NCBI RefSeq assembly: GCF_036174265.1
Contig: NZ_CP108055.1
Coordinates: 5,270,001-5,334,000, forward strand
Source of the DNA: Streptomyces sp. NBC_00285
GTDB lineage: Bacteria; Actinomycetota; Actinomycetes; Streptomycetales; Streptomycetaceae
Direction: 5' to 3'
DNA: 64,000 nucleotides
Shown: positions 50,884 to 61,767 of the stretch, in pieces
Layout of the letters: each line of letters opens with the position of its first letter
Numbering within the stretch: position 1 is the first letter of the stretch
Program-made: the position numbers and the translations under genes
Notes under the pieces: model-generated
Told to the model about the DNA's origin: nothing
What the model saw: the letters and a program-made list of their open reading frames with translations, nothing else
Database searches by the model: none

Positions 50884-53800
50884 GTGAGCAGCAGGCCATC
50901 CCGAGGCGCTGCTCGCCTCGCAGCCATACTCGACGCGCTTCCGGACGCGTTGGTCCTGGTCAACGCCAATGGGACCGTCGTCAACGCCAACACCATCGCG
51001 TTGGAGGCGTTCGAGGCGCCGGGGACGGCTCTGGTGGGGCGGGGGCTGCTGGATCTCCTTCCGCACTTCGACTCCCGGCTCATCCCCGGCTCCATGCGGC
51101 GGCCCGACCACATGGACCCGCGCGGGCGGACCAAGCCCACCCGGATGATGGCCCGCCGGACCGACGGCACCGAGTTCCCCGTAGAGGTCACCAGCGCGAA
51201 CCTGGAGAACGGCCAGCAGGCCTACGACGGTTACGGCTCCGGCAACGACGAGCTGCTGATGCTCGTCGTGCGCGACCTCACCGGGACCGTGGACACCGAG
51301 GCCGAGCTGGCCCGTTCGCAGCGGCAGACCGAGATGATCCTGCGTGCCGCGGCGGAGGGGGTCGTAGGGACCGACACCGACGGGCGGATCGTGCTCGTCA
51401 ACCCGGCCGCCGCCCAGATACTGGGTTACCGGGCCAGTGATCTCGGCGGGCGCGAGCTCCACGACCTCATCCTGCACTCGCGCACCGACGGCACCCCCTT
51501 CCCGTACGAGGAGTCCCCGCTCGCCGACACCCTGCGCTCCGGGCGCAAGCACCGGGTGCGCGGGCAGGTGCTGTGGTCCAAGAAGGGCGAGAAGGTCTCG
51601 GTCGACCTGACGACCGCGCCGGTGCGCGACGGCGACCAGCTCGTCGGCGCCGTGCTCACCTTCACCGACCGGCGGCCCTACGACTCCCTCGTCGACGAGA
51701 AGGCAGCCGTCGAGAAGGCACACGCCGAGGAACTGGAGCGGATCGAGGAGGAGTACGCCTCCGAGCTGACCGCGCTGCGCCAGAAGCAGATCACCGCGCT
51801 GGAGGATCTCCAGGAGCAGCACGACGAGGAGATCGCCGCCGGCGAGGACCGGTACGCGGCTCTGGGGGAGCGTGAGAAGGACCGTTACGAGGCCCTCGCC
51901 GGTCGGCATGATCAGCTCCTGACGCTGCTCGGGCGCTCCCTGCGCGGGCCGCTCGACGAACTGCGCCGCGAACTGTCCGCGCTCGCCGCCGACGACGCGG
52001 GCCAGCTGTGGCCCGAGGCCAACCAGGTACTGCACCACCTCTCGGCCGGCTACTCCCGCATCACCCACCTCATCGACAACGTCCTCGGCTACCAGCGCCT
52101 CGACGTGGGCAGCGACACCATCACCCGTACGAACGTGATGCTCGACGCGGTCGTCGCCGCCGGTGTGGACGGCGCGGTCGAGCTCATCGGGCCCGGACGC
52201 GTCCAGTTCGCCGTGCACGCGCCGCCCATCGAGGCCGAGGTCGACGCCCGGCGTCTCGCGACCGCGCTCGCCCATCTCATCGCGGACGTCGCCGGGGTCG
52301 ACGCGACCGGCAACTCACCCGTGTCCGCGGGCGGTTACATGGACAACACGGTCGTGGTGGCGGCCGCCCAGCGCGGCGAGGTCGTACGGATCGAGGTGCG
52401 CGGCCCGTATGCCGGGGGAGATCCGGTGCACGAGCCGATCGTGCGCGGGATCGTGCGCGCTCACGGCGGGGTCCTCCAGACGCACGAAGTGCCGGGCATG
52501 AGCGGCAGCGCGTACGTCCTCGAAGTGCCCATCGGGGGTGGGGCGGGGGCCGTCGCGCCTCCCGGCCCCGCCGCGCTGGAGGCCGCTCCCTCAGCGGCCG
52601 CTCCCATGGAGACCGGTCTTGTGGAAACCGGTCTTGTGGAGATCGCTCCCGCGGAGAACGGTGGGCGACGGCGGGCCCGGCGGTCCTCCACCGACTCCTT
52701 CCTCGACGGCGACGTCCCGCCCGAGGCAGACGAGTCCACCGCACCCACAGGTCGGCGCAGGCGGCGGGCGGCGGGTGAGCAGGAGCAGCTCGGGTCCGTA
52801 CCGGCGCAGGCCTCCGGCGACGACGGGGACGGGGACGGCTCGGGCGGTACCGGGCGACGCCGCGGACGGTCCGCCGAAGGCGCCGAGGGCGGCGAAGTCG
52901 AGGTGTTCGACGCAGACGGCGTTTCCGAGGGTGCCGTGGTCACCGCCGCCGAGCACGCGGCGGGAGCCGCGGCCGCGGGGACCGGTCTCGGCGGGACCGT
53001 GCCGCCGCAGGGTATGCCCGCACCTGCGGGGCGTCGTGCGCTGGGCGACGGCAGTGAGCAGCACGCGCTGCCGGCGGCGTTGCCCGCGGGCACGGGTGCC
53101 TCCGCCGCGGAGTCCGGTCAGGGGCAGGGCCAAGTTCAGGTTCAGGGCCAGATGTCCGGGCAGGACGTGCCCGGCGACGGCACACAGCAGCAGGACGGGC
53201 GCCGACGGCGCGCCCTGGCCGCCGCGTCGGAGCGTGCGGCCGCGCAGGAGGCGGCCCCCCGCGCGGTGTTCGCCCTCCCGCCGGCCGACGCGGACCGCCC
53301 GGCCGACAGCGGCACGGGCCCGGCGGGGCCGGCCAGCCGGATGCCCGGACAGACGCCGGGCCACATGCCCGGCCACATGCCTGCTCAGCTGCAGGTTCAG
53401 GGGCAGGCGCCCGTGCCGGCGCCGGGGCAGATGCAGGTCCCGGGTCAGGTGCAGGGTCAGGTCCCGGCTCAGATGCAGATGCCCGGCCTGGGGCAGGTTC
53501 CCGGCCAGGCCCAGACCGCGGCTCAGGCACAAGCTCAGGCCCAGATCCCCGGGCAGGGGCAGGCCCCCGTTCCCGCCTCCACCCCGGTCCCGGCCAACGG
53601 GCTCGTCCAGGTGCCCGGGCAGGTGCCCGGCCAGGCTGTCGCCGTACCCGGCCTGGCTGTGCCCGCCGACGGCCACGGCGAGGACGGTCGGCACGACGCC
53701 GTGTCGCACGACCAGGCCGACGACCACACCCCGCCGCAGCCGCACCCCACCAGCGCGCCGACGGGCCGTCGCCGACGGGCCGTGGCCCAGCCGGTGGAGG

Positions 53801-55302
53801 CGGCGGCCGGTACGCCCGCGCAGGGGGTCCCGGCGCAGGCCGCCGCGCCTGGCCAGCCGGTTCCTGTGGGACTTCCGACAGCTCCTGCCCAGCAGGTGCC
53901 CGGTGCGGTGCCGTCGGCTCAGTTCCCGGCCGGTGCCGTGCAAAACGTGACCGGCCAGGCCGCGCCCCTCCCCGCTGAGACGCCACAGCCACAGCTCCAG
54001 GCGCAGCCGCAAGCCCAAGCCCCGTCCGCTCCTCAGGCGTGGCCCGCCACCGCCGTACCCTCGAACAACCAGCCCGCGCCGCAGGTCCCGCAGAACGGTC
54101 AGGCCGCTCTGCCGCCCGGTGCCCCGCTGCCCGCCGAAGCGGCCGCCGCGCCCGTCGACCCGAACTCGACGCAGGGTCGGGCGATCAGTGTGCGGACCCT
54201 GGGCCAGGGGGTCCCGTTCACCCGGCAGGCGGCGCAGGTGCAGCAGGCGGGGCCGGCCACGCCTCCGCCGCATCAGTCGAACGGTTCCGGGCGGCGGCGC
54301 AAGCTCGGTACCCGGCCCGACCCCGCCGGCGCGGGGGCACCGGAGCAGACGGCGCGTCCGCATCCGGCTGCCGAGCAGGCCGTACCGGCGCAGACACCGC
54401 AGCCGCAGGCCTCGTCGGCCGGGCAGTCGCGGCTCGCGCACGCCACCGAGGCGGCCGGACGGTCGTACGCCATAGGAGCGCCGGACGAGAACGCCGCCGA
54501 GGGGCCCGAGCCGTTGGACGGTCCCGGTGGGGCCGTCGAGATCCCGCACACCCCCCGGCCGCAGCCGATGGACGACGAGCTGCCCCCGGAACCGCTCGAC
54601 AATCCACGGCGGCTGCTGGTGTGGCCCGCGCCGGACGTGACGACCCAGCAGGCGCTGAGCGACCGCGGGTACCGGCCGGTCATCGTGCATTCCCGGGAAG
54701 AGGTCGACGCGCAGATCGCGGCTTTCCCCGCCGCGCTGTTCGTGGACCCGTTGACCGGGCCGATCACCCGGACCGCGCTGCAGTCGCTGCGGACGGCGGC
54801 GGTTGCGGCCGAGGTGCCGGTGCTGGTGACCGCCGGGCTGGGGCAGGCCTCGCGGGAGGCGGCGTACGGCGCCGACCCCGCCGTTCTGCTGAAGGCTCTG
54901 GCGCCGCGGGACAGCGAGCAGCATCCGCCGCGGGTGCTGCTCATCGAGGAGCACGCGGAGATCGCGCTGGCGCTGACGGCGACGTTGGAGCGGCGTGGGA
55001 TGCAGGTCGCGCGTGCGGCCAGTGACGCCGACGCGGTGACGCTCGCGGGGCAGCTCAGGCCCAACCTCGTGGTGATGGACCTCATGCAGGTGCACAAGCG
55101 CCGGGCCGGGATCGTGGACTGGCTGCGGGCGAACGGGCAGCTCAACCGGACGCCGTTGGTTGTGTACACGGCCGCGGTGGATCAGGCGGATCTGCCTCGG
55201 CTGGCGTCCGGGGAGACGGTTCTGTTCCTCGCGGAGCGGTCGACCAGTGCGGAGGTCCAGTCGCGGATCGTGGATCTGCTGGCCCGGATCGGGACCAACT
55301 AG
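50884..55302 (+). CDS. Giant PAS-containing hybrid sensor/receiver protein with a 650-residue low-complexity middle
   Basis: 1472 residues from GTG 50884 (GGAGGAAG 7 bases upstream). Two PAS domains (about 11-130 and 140-255), a coiled coil (about 270-340), a dimerisation-like segment LLTLLGRSLRGPLDELRRELSALA where the usual HExxTP His is missing, a weak HATPase-like part (to about 550), then about 650 residues of Gln/Pro/Gly/Ala low complexity, and two C-terminal receiver-like parts (about 1241 and 1349-1465), the second with VVMDLM and acceptor Asp1399. Probably a signalling scaffold, not a standard kinase. No membrane span. Confidence 0.85.
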   Translation: MSSRPSRGAARLAAILDALPDALVLVNANGTVVNANTIALEAFEAPGTALVGRGLLDLLPHFDSRLIPGSMRRPDHMDPRGRTKPTRMMARRTDGTEFPVEVTSANLENGQQAYDGYGSGNDELLMLVVRDLTGTVDTEAELARSQRQTEMILRAAAEGVVGTDTDGRIVLVNPAAAQILGYRASDLGGRELHDLILHSRTDGTPFPYEESPLADTLRSGRKHRVRGQVLWSKKGEKVSVDLTTAPVRDGDQLVGAVLTFTDRRPYDSLVDEKAAVEKAHAEELERIEEEYASELTALRQKQITALEDLQEQHDEEIAAGEDRYAALGEREKDRYEALAGRHDQLLTLLGRSLRGPLDELRRELSALAADDAGQLWPEANQVLHHLSAGYSRITHLIDNVLGYQRLDVGSDTITRTNVMLDAVVAAGVDGAVELIGPGRVQFAVHAPPIEAEVDARRLATALAHLIADVAGVDATGNSPVSAGGYMDNTVVVAAAQRGEVVRIEVRGPYAGGDPVHEPIVRGIVRAHGGVLQTHEVPGMSGSAYVLEVPIGGGAGAVAPPGPAALEAAPSAAAPMETGLVETGLVEIAPAENGGRRRARRSSTDSFLDGDVPPEADESTAPTGRRRRRAAGEQEQLGSVPAQASGDDGDGDGSGGTGRRRGRSAEGAEGGEVEVFDADGVSEGAVVTAAEHAAGAAAAGTGLGGTVPPQGMPAPAGRRALGDGSEQHALPAALPAGTGASAAESGQGQGQVQVQGQMSGQDVPGDGTQQQDGRRRRALAAASERAAAQEAAPRAVFALPPADADRPADSGTGPAGPASRMPGQTPGHMPGHMPAQLQVQGQAPVPAPGQMQVPGQVQGQVPAQMQMPGLGQVPGQAQTAAQAQAQAQIPGQGQAPVPASTPVPANGLVQVPGQVPGQAVAVPGLAVPADGHGEDGRHDAVSHDQADDHTPPQPHPTSAPTGRRRRAVAQPVEAAAGTPAQGVPAQAAAPGQPVPVGLPTAPAQQVPGAVPSAQFPAGAVQNVTGQAAPLPAETPQPQLQAQPQAQAPSAPQAWPATAVPSNNQPAPQVPQNGQAALPPGAPLPAEAAAAPVDPNSTQGRAISVRTLGQGVPFTRQAAQVQQAGPATPPPHQSNGSGRRRKLGTRPDPAGAGAPEQTARPHPAAEQAVPAQTPQPQASSAGQSRLAHATEAAGRSYAIGAPDENAAEGPEPLDGPGGAVEIPHTPRPQPMDDELPPEPLDNPRRLLVWPAPDVTTQQALSDRGYRPVIVHSREEVDAQIAAFPAALFVDPLTGPITRTALQSLRTAAVAAEVPVLVTAGLGQASREAAYGADPAVLLKALAPRDSEQHPPRVLLIEEHAEIALALTATLERRGMQVARAASDADAVTLAGQLRPNLVVMDLMQVHKRRAGIVDWLRANGQLNRTPLVVYTAAVDQADLPRLASGETVLFLAERSTSAEVQSRIVDLLARIGTN
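52560..54520. repeat. Gln/Pro/Gly-rich low-complexity coding region
   Basis: Inside the hybrid gene; includes short units such as GGTCAGGTGCAGGGTCAGGT and MPGHMPGHMPAQ in the product. Slippage-prone; base repeats may also cause assembly errors. Confidence 0.8.
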
Positions 55303-55418
55303 GCCCAGCGCCCCGCCCGGTGGGACCCGGTCGCGGGGATGTCCCTCTCTGGGGGCCTCGTCTCGGGGATGTCCCTCTCTGAGGTCCTCGTCCCGGGGGA
55401 CCTCGCCCCGGGACGCCT

Positions 55419-56003
55419 CTACTTGGCGACGAGCCGCCGTGCCGCCTCCCGTACCGACGCCCGCAGGCGTTCCCGGTCGGTCGGCTCCGCGCCGACCAGG
55501 ATGCGCTTCATCTGCGGGACGACGGCGGCCCAGTTGGCCACGGCGATCAGCAGGAACAGCAGGTCGCGGGGCGGGATGGCGTCGGTGACGACTCCGCGGT
55601 CCTGACCGTCCTGGAGGATCGCGACCTTGTGGTGGTAGTGCTCCTGGCGTTCGGCCTCGTCGGGCAGTTCGCCGGTGGCGCCGTACTCCAGGCCCTCCCA
55701 GAAGAGCAGGCGCAGCACCTCGGGGTGGGCCTCGTGGTAGTCCATGAGGCGGTCGATCCAGTTCTCGATGTCGTCCGGGTCGACCGGGACGGCTACGGCG
55801 AGGTCGAGCATGGCCCTGCCCAGGACCTTGGTGAACAGCTCCGCCTTGTTGCCGAAGTAGGCGTAGATCAACTGCTTGTTGGCCCTGGCCTCGGTCGCGA
55901 TGCGGTCGATGCGGGCGCCCGCGATGCCGTGGCGGGCGAACTCGGCGACCGCCGCCTCGAAGATCCGTGCCCTGGTGGCCTCGGGGTCCCTTGCTGCTGC
56001 CAT
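55419..56003 (-). CDS. TetR family transcriptional regulator
   Basis: 194 residues from ATG 56003 (TTG 56024 in frame). HTH ARIFEAAVAEFARHGIAGARIDRIATEARANKQLIYAYFGNKAELFTKVL. Tiny overlap-free gap to a divergent MFS gene, with two matching 16-bp operators between them, so it is the likely repressor of that pump and itself. Confidence 0.92.
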   Translation of the reverse strand: MAAARDPEATRARIFEAAVAEFARHGIAGARIDRIATEARANKQLIYAYFGNKAELFTKVLGRAMLDLAVAVPVDPDDIENWIDRLMDYHEAHPEVLRLLFWEGLEYGATGELPDEAERQEHYHHKVAILQDGQDRGVVTDAIPPRDLLFLLIAVANWAAVVPQMKRILVGAEPTDRERLRASVREAARRLVAK

Positions 56004-56026
56004 GGGGCCAGCGTAGCGCTCCAAGT

Positions 56027-56042
56027 AACCAACTATTTGGTT
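56027..56042. promoter_or_regulatory. TetR operator 1
   Basis: AACCAACTATTTGGTT: perfect 6-base arms AACCAA/TTGGTT, 4-base spacer; 24 bases upstream of the TetR start. Confidence 0.75.
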
Positions 56043-56083
56043 GACAGGGAATCGACGGGCGCCCCAGACTGTTGAACCGCTCC

Positions 56084-56099
56084 AACCAACCAGTTAGTT
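56084..56099. promoter_or_regulatory. TetR operator 2
   Basis: AACCAACCAGTTAGTT, same length and left arm as operator 1, right arm 5 of 6. About 38 bases upstream of the MFS start. Confidence 0.7.
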
Positions 56100-56136
56100 A
56101 CGAGACCCGGTACGCACTCGAAGGAGTCCCCCGGTC

Positions 56137-57387
56137 ATGCCGCCAGCCACCGCCCCGTCCGCCGCATCCGCAACCTCAGCTTCCGACTCCGACTCCGACT
56201 CCCTTTCCGCCTCCGCCGGACGGTCCGCGGAGTCACCCGCCCGGCGGGCGAACACCCCCCTCCTCGTCCTCATCGCCGTCTGCAGCGCCGTCACAGCCGC
56301 CAACATCTATCTCGCGGCCCCGCTGCTCCCCCTCATCGCCCGCGACTTCGGCTCGACCCCCTCGGCGGTGGCCTGGGTGGCCTCGGTCGCGCAGTTCGGC
56401 TACGCCTTCGGCCTGCTCGTCTTCGCCCCGCTCGGCGACAGCGTGAACCGGCGCCGTCTGGTCGCCGCCCTGTCGCTCGTCGCTGCCGCCTCCCTGACCG
56501 CCGCCGCGTTCACGACCGGCGCCACGGCCCTCGCGGCCGCCGTCCTGGTCGCCTCCGCGGCGACCGTCGTGCCCCAGCTGCTGGTCCCGCTGGTCGCCCA
56601 GCGCGCCCCCGCCGACCGCCGGGCCCGCCATGTAGCGGCCGTCATCGCGGGCCTGTTCACCGGCATCGTCGCGGCCCGGGTGCTCGGCGGCCTGGTCGGG
56701 CAGGCCTTCGGCTGGCGGGTGGTGTTCGTGGGCGCGGCCGCCCTGACGGCCGTCCTCGGGCTCGCCACGGCGTACGCCCTGCCCGCCGAGCGCCGTCAGC
56801 GTTCCGGCCCGTTCTTCGCGGGGCTCACCGCGCTGCCCTCGGTCGTCCGCCGCTCGCCCGACCTGTGGCGCGCGTGCGTGCGGCAGGCCGGGATGTACGG
56901 CGCCTGGAGCGCACTGTGGACCTCACTGGCCCTGCTGCTGACCGGCCCGGCCTACGGCCTGTCGACCGCGACCGCAGGGCTCTTCGGCCTCTTCGGGCTC
57001 GCCGCGAGCGTCGTGGCGCCCCTGGCCGGCGGGTTCGTGGACCGCTTCGGCGCCGCCGCGGTCGTACGGTCGGCGTATCTGCTGGCCTCCCTGTCCGTGC
57101 CGCTGTTCTGGCTCGGCGGGCACGCGCTGTGGGCGCTGTTCGTTGCGGCGATCACCGTCCACGCGGCTCTGGTCGCCTCCCACATCGCCAACCAGACCCT
57201 CGCCCTGACGACGACGTCGACCCCGGCCACCGCCAACACGGCCTACGTCGTGGCCGGTTTCGCGGGCGGCGCGTCGGCGTCCGCGCTCGCCGCGTCGGCG
57301 TTCGGCGGGTGGGGCTGGGGCGCGGTGTGCGCGGTGGCGGGGGTGTGGCTGGGCCTGGGGTGGATCAGCACTTCGGTACGGCGGTGA
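56137..57387 (+). CDS. MFS transporter (12-span)
   Basis: 416 residues from ATG 56137 (AAGGAG 12 bases upstream). After a Ser-rich head (SDSDSDSLSAS), TVTAANIYLAAPLLPLIARDF and FGSTPSAVAWVASVAQFGYAFGLLVFAPLGDSVNRRRLV carry MFS motif A (GDxxxRR). 12 spans. Regulated by the divergent TetR. Substrate unknown. Confidence 0.9.
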   Translation: MPPATAPSAASATSASDSDSDSLSASAGRSAESPARRANTPLLVLIAVCSAVTAANIYLAAPLLPLIARDFGSTPSAVAWVASVAQFGYAFGLLVFAPLGDSVNRRRLVAALSLVAAASLTAAAFTTGATALAAAVLVASAATVVPQLLVPLVAQRAPADRRARHVAAVIAGLFTGIVAARVLGGLVGQAFGWRVVFVGAAALTAVLGLATAYALPAERRQRSGPFFAGLTALPSVVRRSPDLWRACVRQAGMYGAWSALWTSLALLLTGPAYGLSTATAGLFGLFGLAASVVAPLAGGFVDRFGAAAVVRSAYLLASLSVPLFWLGGHALWALFVAAITVHAALVASHIANQTLALTTTSTPATANTAYVVAGFAGGASASALAASAFGGWGWGAVCAVAGVWLGLGWISTSVRR

Positions 57388-57500
57388 CGGCTGCTTCGCT
57401 ACGACGGTGAGCGCTACTTCGGTACGGCGATGACGGCTGCTCTGCTGTGGCTGCTCCGCTACGGCGGTGACCGCTGAGGTCACGACTGCTTCGCTACGGC
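57388..57500. repeat. Degenerate GCTTCGCTACGGCGGTGA repeats
   Basis: Four to five imperfect copies of a roughly 20-base unit after the MFS stop. No gene. Could be a relic of slippage. Confidence 0.6.
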
Positions 57501-57539
57501 GATCAGAGCGCCCGGGGTCCGGCCCTGGGCGCCCTGATC
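57501..57539. terminator. Terminator between convergent MFS and acyl-CoA synthetase genes
   Basis: Stem GATCAGAGCGCCCGGGG / CCCTGGGCGCCCTGATC (two mismatches) with a short loop. Confidence 0.75.
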
Positions 57540-57576
57540 GCCGTGTCCGTCGTATCCGTCGTATCCGTCGCGCTTC

Positions 57577-59235
<1,659 letters not shown>

Positions 59236-59294
59236 GGCGTCCTCCCGGTGGCGACATTGCCTGCGCGGTGGTCAGGGTTGCGCCGATTCTGCGC

Positions 59295-59312
59295 ACATAC
59301 CGCGCGGTATGT
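59295..59312. promoter_or_regulatory. Perfect 18-bp palindrome upstream of the acyl-CoA synthetase
   Basis: ACATACCGCGCGGTATGT, 60 bases before the GTG start. A TetR-type operator shape often seen before fatty-acid-CoA genes. No TetR gene is adjacent, so the repressor acts from elsewhere. Confidence 0.65.
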
Positions 59313-59463
59313 CACTAGAGCCGGGCGATCGATCACGTCACGATGCCCTCACAACGGCCGACCATCACGATCGGTTCCCTGCCACGGTCCCTGCGGGGTG
59401 CTGCGGTTGCTCCCACTACCGGCCTGCCGAGTGATCCCGGTGCCTGCCGAACGCCCCGGTTGC

Positions 59464-60021
59464 CTACCGAACCTGCACCAGCTCGGGGTCCTCGCGGAGC
59501 TTGCCCAGCGCCCGGGACACCGCCGACTTCACGGTCCCCACGGAGACTCCGAGCACCTCGGCGGTCTGCACCTCGCTGAGGTCCTCGTAATACCTGAGGA
59601 CGACCATCGCCCGCTGCCTGGCCGGCAGCTTCATGATCGCCCGCCACATCGCGTCATGCAGGGCCTGCTGCTCGGCGGGGTCGTCGCCGCCGGGCACGAG
59701 GTCGGGCTCGGGGATCTCGTCGGTCGCGAACTCGTCGACCCTGCGCTTGCGCCACTGCGAGGTCCGCGTGTTCAGCAGGGCCCGGCGCACATAGCCGTCG
59801 AGGGCCCGGTGGTCCTCGATGCGCTCCCAGGCGACATACGTCTTGGCCAGGGCGGTCTGCAGCAGGTCCTCGGCATCGCACGGGTTCGCGGTCAGCGACC
59901 GGGCGGTACGCAGCAGCACCGGCTGGCGGGCCTTCACGTACGAGGCGAACGAGGGGTACGCAAGGGTCTGCTTCGCCGGTACGGCCGCCTTCGAAGCGCT
60001 GGTGCAGACGAGTGTGGTCAT
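59464..60021 (-). CDS. SigE family ECF sigma factor
   Basis: 185 residues from ATG 60021. Region 2 FASYVKARQPVLLRTARSLTANPCDAEDLLQTALAKTYVAWERI, with the DAEDLLQ motif, region 4 LPARQRAMVVLRYYEDLSEVQTAEVLGVSVGTVKSAVSRALGKLRE. SigE-type actinobacterial ECF; no anti-sigma gene is next to it. The N-terminus contains CTSASKAAVP, an extra Cys of unclear use. Confidence 0.9.
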   Translation of the reverse strand: MTTLVCTSASKAAVPAKQTLAYPSFASYVKARQPVLLRTARSLTANPCDAEDLLQTALAKTYVAWERIEDHRALDGYVRRALLNTRTSQWRKRRVDEFATDEIPEPDLVPGGDDPAEQQALHDAMWRAIMKLPARQRAMVVLRYYEDLSEVQTAEVLGVSVGTVKSAVSRALGKLREDPELVQVR

Positions 60022-60178
60022 GACTCCACGCTAGATTCGCGACCGCCTCCCGCTCATCGGCCACAGGTCCCGAAGACGACTCCCCCTCAGGTTGTAGAAG
60101 GGGTGCTGGCTGCACCTCCTGAAGGTGGACGTGCGGGGCCGGGATACTGCGGGTTTCCCCCTGGGGGTCCGGGCGGGG

Positions 60179-61345
60179 TCACGCGTCCGAGGTGAGCACC
60201 AGCCCGGAGGTCGGCACTCCCGTCCCCGCCGTCACCAACGCCCGCCCCGCCTCCGCCACCTGGTTCACCGCCGTGCCACGCAGTTGCCGTACCGCTTCCG
60301 CGATGCCGTTCATACCGTGGAGGTAGGCCTCGCCCAGCTGGCCGCCGTGGGTGTTGAGGGGGAGCCGGTCCTCTCGTACGAAGTCCGCGGCCTCGCCCTT
60401 CCCGCAGAAGCCGAACTCCTCCAGCTGCATCAGGACGAACGGGGTGAAGTGGTCGTAGAGGATCGCCACGTCGACGTCCTCGGGGGTGAGGCCGGAGGTT
60501 CGCCAGAGCTGGCGGGCGACCACGTTCATCTCGGGGAGGCCGGTGAGGTCGTCGCGGTAGAAGCTGGTCATCTGTTCCTGGGCGCGGCCCGCGCCCTGGG
60601 CGGCGGCCGCGATGACGGCGGGCCGGTGGGGCAGGTCACGCGCGCGTGCCAGGGACGTGACGACGATCGCCTGGCCGCCGTCGGTCTCCTGGCAGCAGTC
60701 CAGAAGGCGCAGCGGCTCGACGATCCAGCGGGAGGCCGCGTGGTCGGCGAGGGTGATGGGACGGCCGTGGAACCAGGCGGCCGGGTTGGTGGCCGCGTAC
60801 CGGCGGTCGGTCACGGCCACGTGCCCGAAGGCCTCCGGGGTCAGTCCGTGGGTGTGCAGATAGCGCTGGGCCATCATCGCCACCCAGGAGGCCGGGGTGA
60901 GCAGGCCGAAGGGGAGGGACCAGCCGAGGGCGGCTCCCTCGGCGGAGGGTTCGCGGTGCTGGACGCCTGAGCCGAAGCGGCGGCCGGAGCGTTCGTTGAA
61001 GGCGCGGTAGCAGACGACGACCTCGGCCACGCCCGCGGCGATCGCGAGCGCCGCCTGCTGGACGGTCGCGCAGGCCGCGCCGCCCCCGTAGTGGACACGG
61101 GAGAAGAAGGACAGCTCGCCGATCCCGCAGGCCTGGGCAACGGTGATCTCCGGGCTGGTGTCCATCGTGAACGTGACCATGCCGTCCACGTCGGCCGCCG
61201 TGAGCCCCGCGTCGTCGAGCGCCGCGCGGACCGCCTCCGCGGCCAGGCGCAGCTCGCTGCGGCCGGAGTCCTTGGAGAACTCGGTGGCCCCGATACCGAC
61301 GATCGCGGCCTGGCCGCCGAGCCGGTCACGCACGCGTGCGCTCAT
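60179..61345 (-). CDS. Ltp2-like thiolase-fold lipid-transfer/aldolase protein
   Basis: 388 residues from ATG 61345 (overlaps the MaoC stop as ATGA). AAIVGIGATEFSKDSGRSELRLAAEAVRAALDDAGLTAADVDGM is the N-terminal thiolase-fold of the steroid Ltp/SCPx group; later LPLNTHGGQLGEAYLHGMNGIAEAVRQLRG is the C-terminal Ltp signature. In M. tuberculosis Ltp2 is a retro-aldolase that removes the steroid propionyl side chain with ChsH2. Third gene of a coupled trio. Confidence 0.9.
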   Translation of the reverse strand: MSARVRDRLGGQAAIVGIGATEFSKDSGRSELRLAAEAVRAALDDAGLTAADVDGMVTFTMDTSPEITVAQACGIGELSFFSRVHYGGGAACATVQQAALAIAAGVAEVVVCYRAFNERSGRRFGSGVQHREPSAEGAALGWSLPFGLLTPASWVAMMAQRYLHTHGLTPEAFGHVAVTDRRYAATNPAAWFHGRPITLADHAASRWIVEPLRLLDCCQETDGGQAIVVTSLARARDLPHRPAVIAAAAQGAGRAQEQMTSFYRDDLTGLPEMNVVARQLWRTSGLTPEDVDVAILYDHFTPFVLMQLEEFGFCGKGEAADFVREDRLPLNTHGGQLGEAYLHGMNGIAEAVRQLRGTAVNQVAEAGRALVTAGTGVPTSGLVLTSDA

Positions 61346-61767
61346 TCGTCGCTCCCCAGGGCGCTCCCCAGGGGGTTCCCCAGCGGGCTCCCCAGGGTGA
61401 CGGTGGCCGTCCCCGTCACGTGGTGGCCGACGCCGTTGGTCCCCACGATCCGGACGGTCGCGGTGGCGCCTTCGAGGGATTCCACGGTTCCGGTCAACAC
61501 CATGGTGTCCCCGGGGTAGTTGGGCGCGCCCAGCCTGATCGCCACTTTGGTGAGCACGGCCCGTGGTCCGAAGTGGTCGGTGAGGTAGCGGCCGACCAGG
61601 CCGTTCGTGGTGAGGATGTTCATGAAGACGTCCGGCGAGCCCTTCTCCCGGGCCAGCTCCGGGTCGTGGTGCACGTCCTGGTAGTCGCGGGAGGCGATGG
61701 CTCCGGCGACGATCAGCGTGCGGGTGATCGGGATCTCCAACGGCGGTATCCGGTCTCCGGCCTTCAT
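61342..61767 (-). CDS. MaoC family hydratase (ChsH1-like)
   Basis: 141 residues from ATG 61767 (overlaps previous stop). MKAGDRIPPLEIPITRTLIVAGAIASRDYQDVHHDPELAREKGSPDVFMN is the ChsH1-type MaoC motif with the catalytic Asp/His. It would pair with ChsH2's MaoC half as an enoyl-CoA hydratase of the steroid side chain. The C-terminus GSPLGNPLGSALG comes from small DNA repeats. Confidence 0.9.
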   Translation of the reverse strand: MKAGDRIPPLEIPITRTLIVAGAIASRDYQDVHHDPELAREKGSPDVFMNILTTNGLVGRYLTDHFGPRAVLTKVAIRLGAPNYPGDTMVLTGTVESLEGATATVRIVGTNGVGHHVTGTATVTLGSPLGNPLGSALGSDE

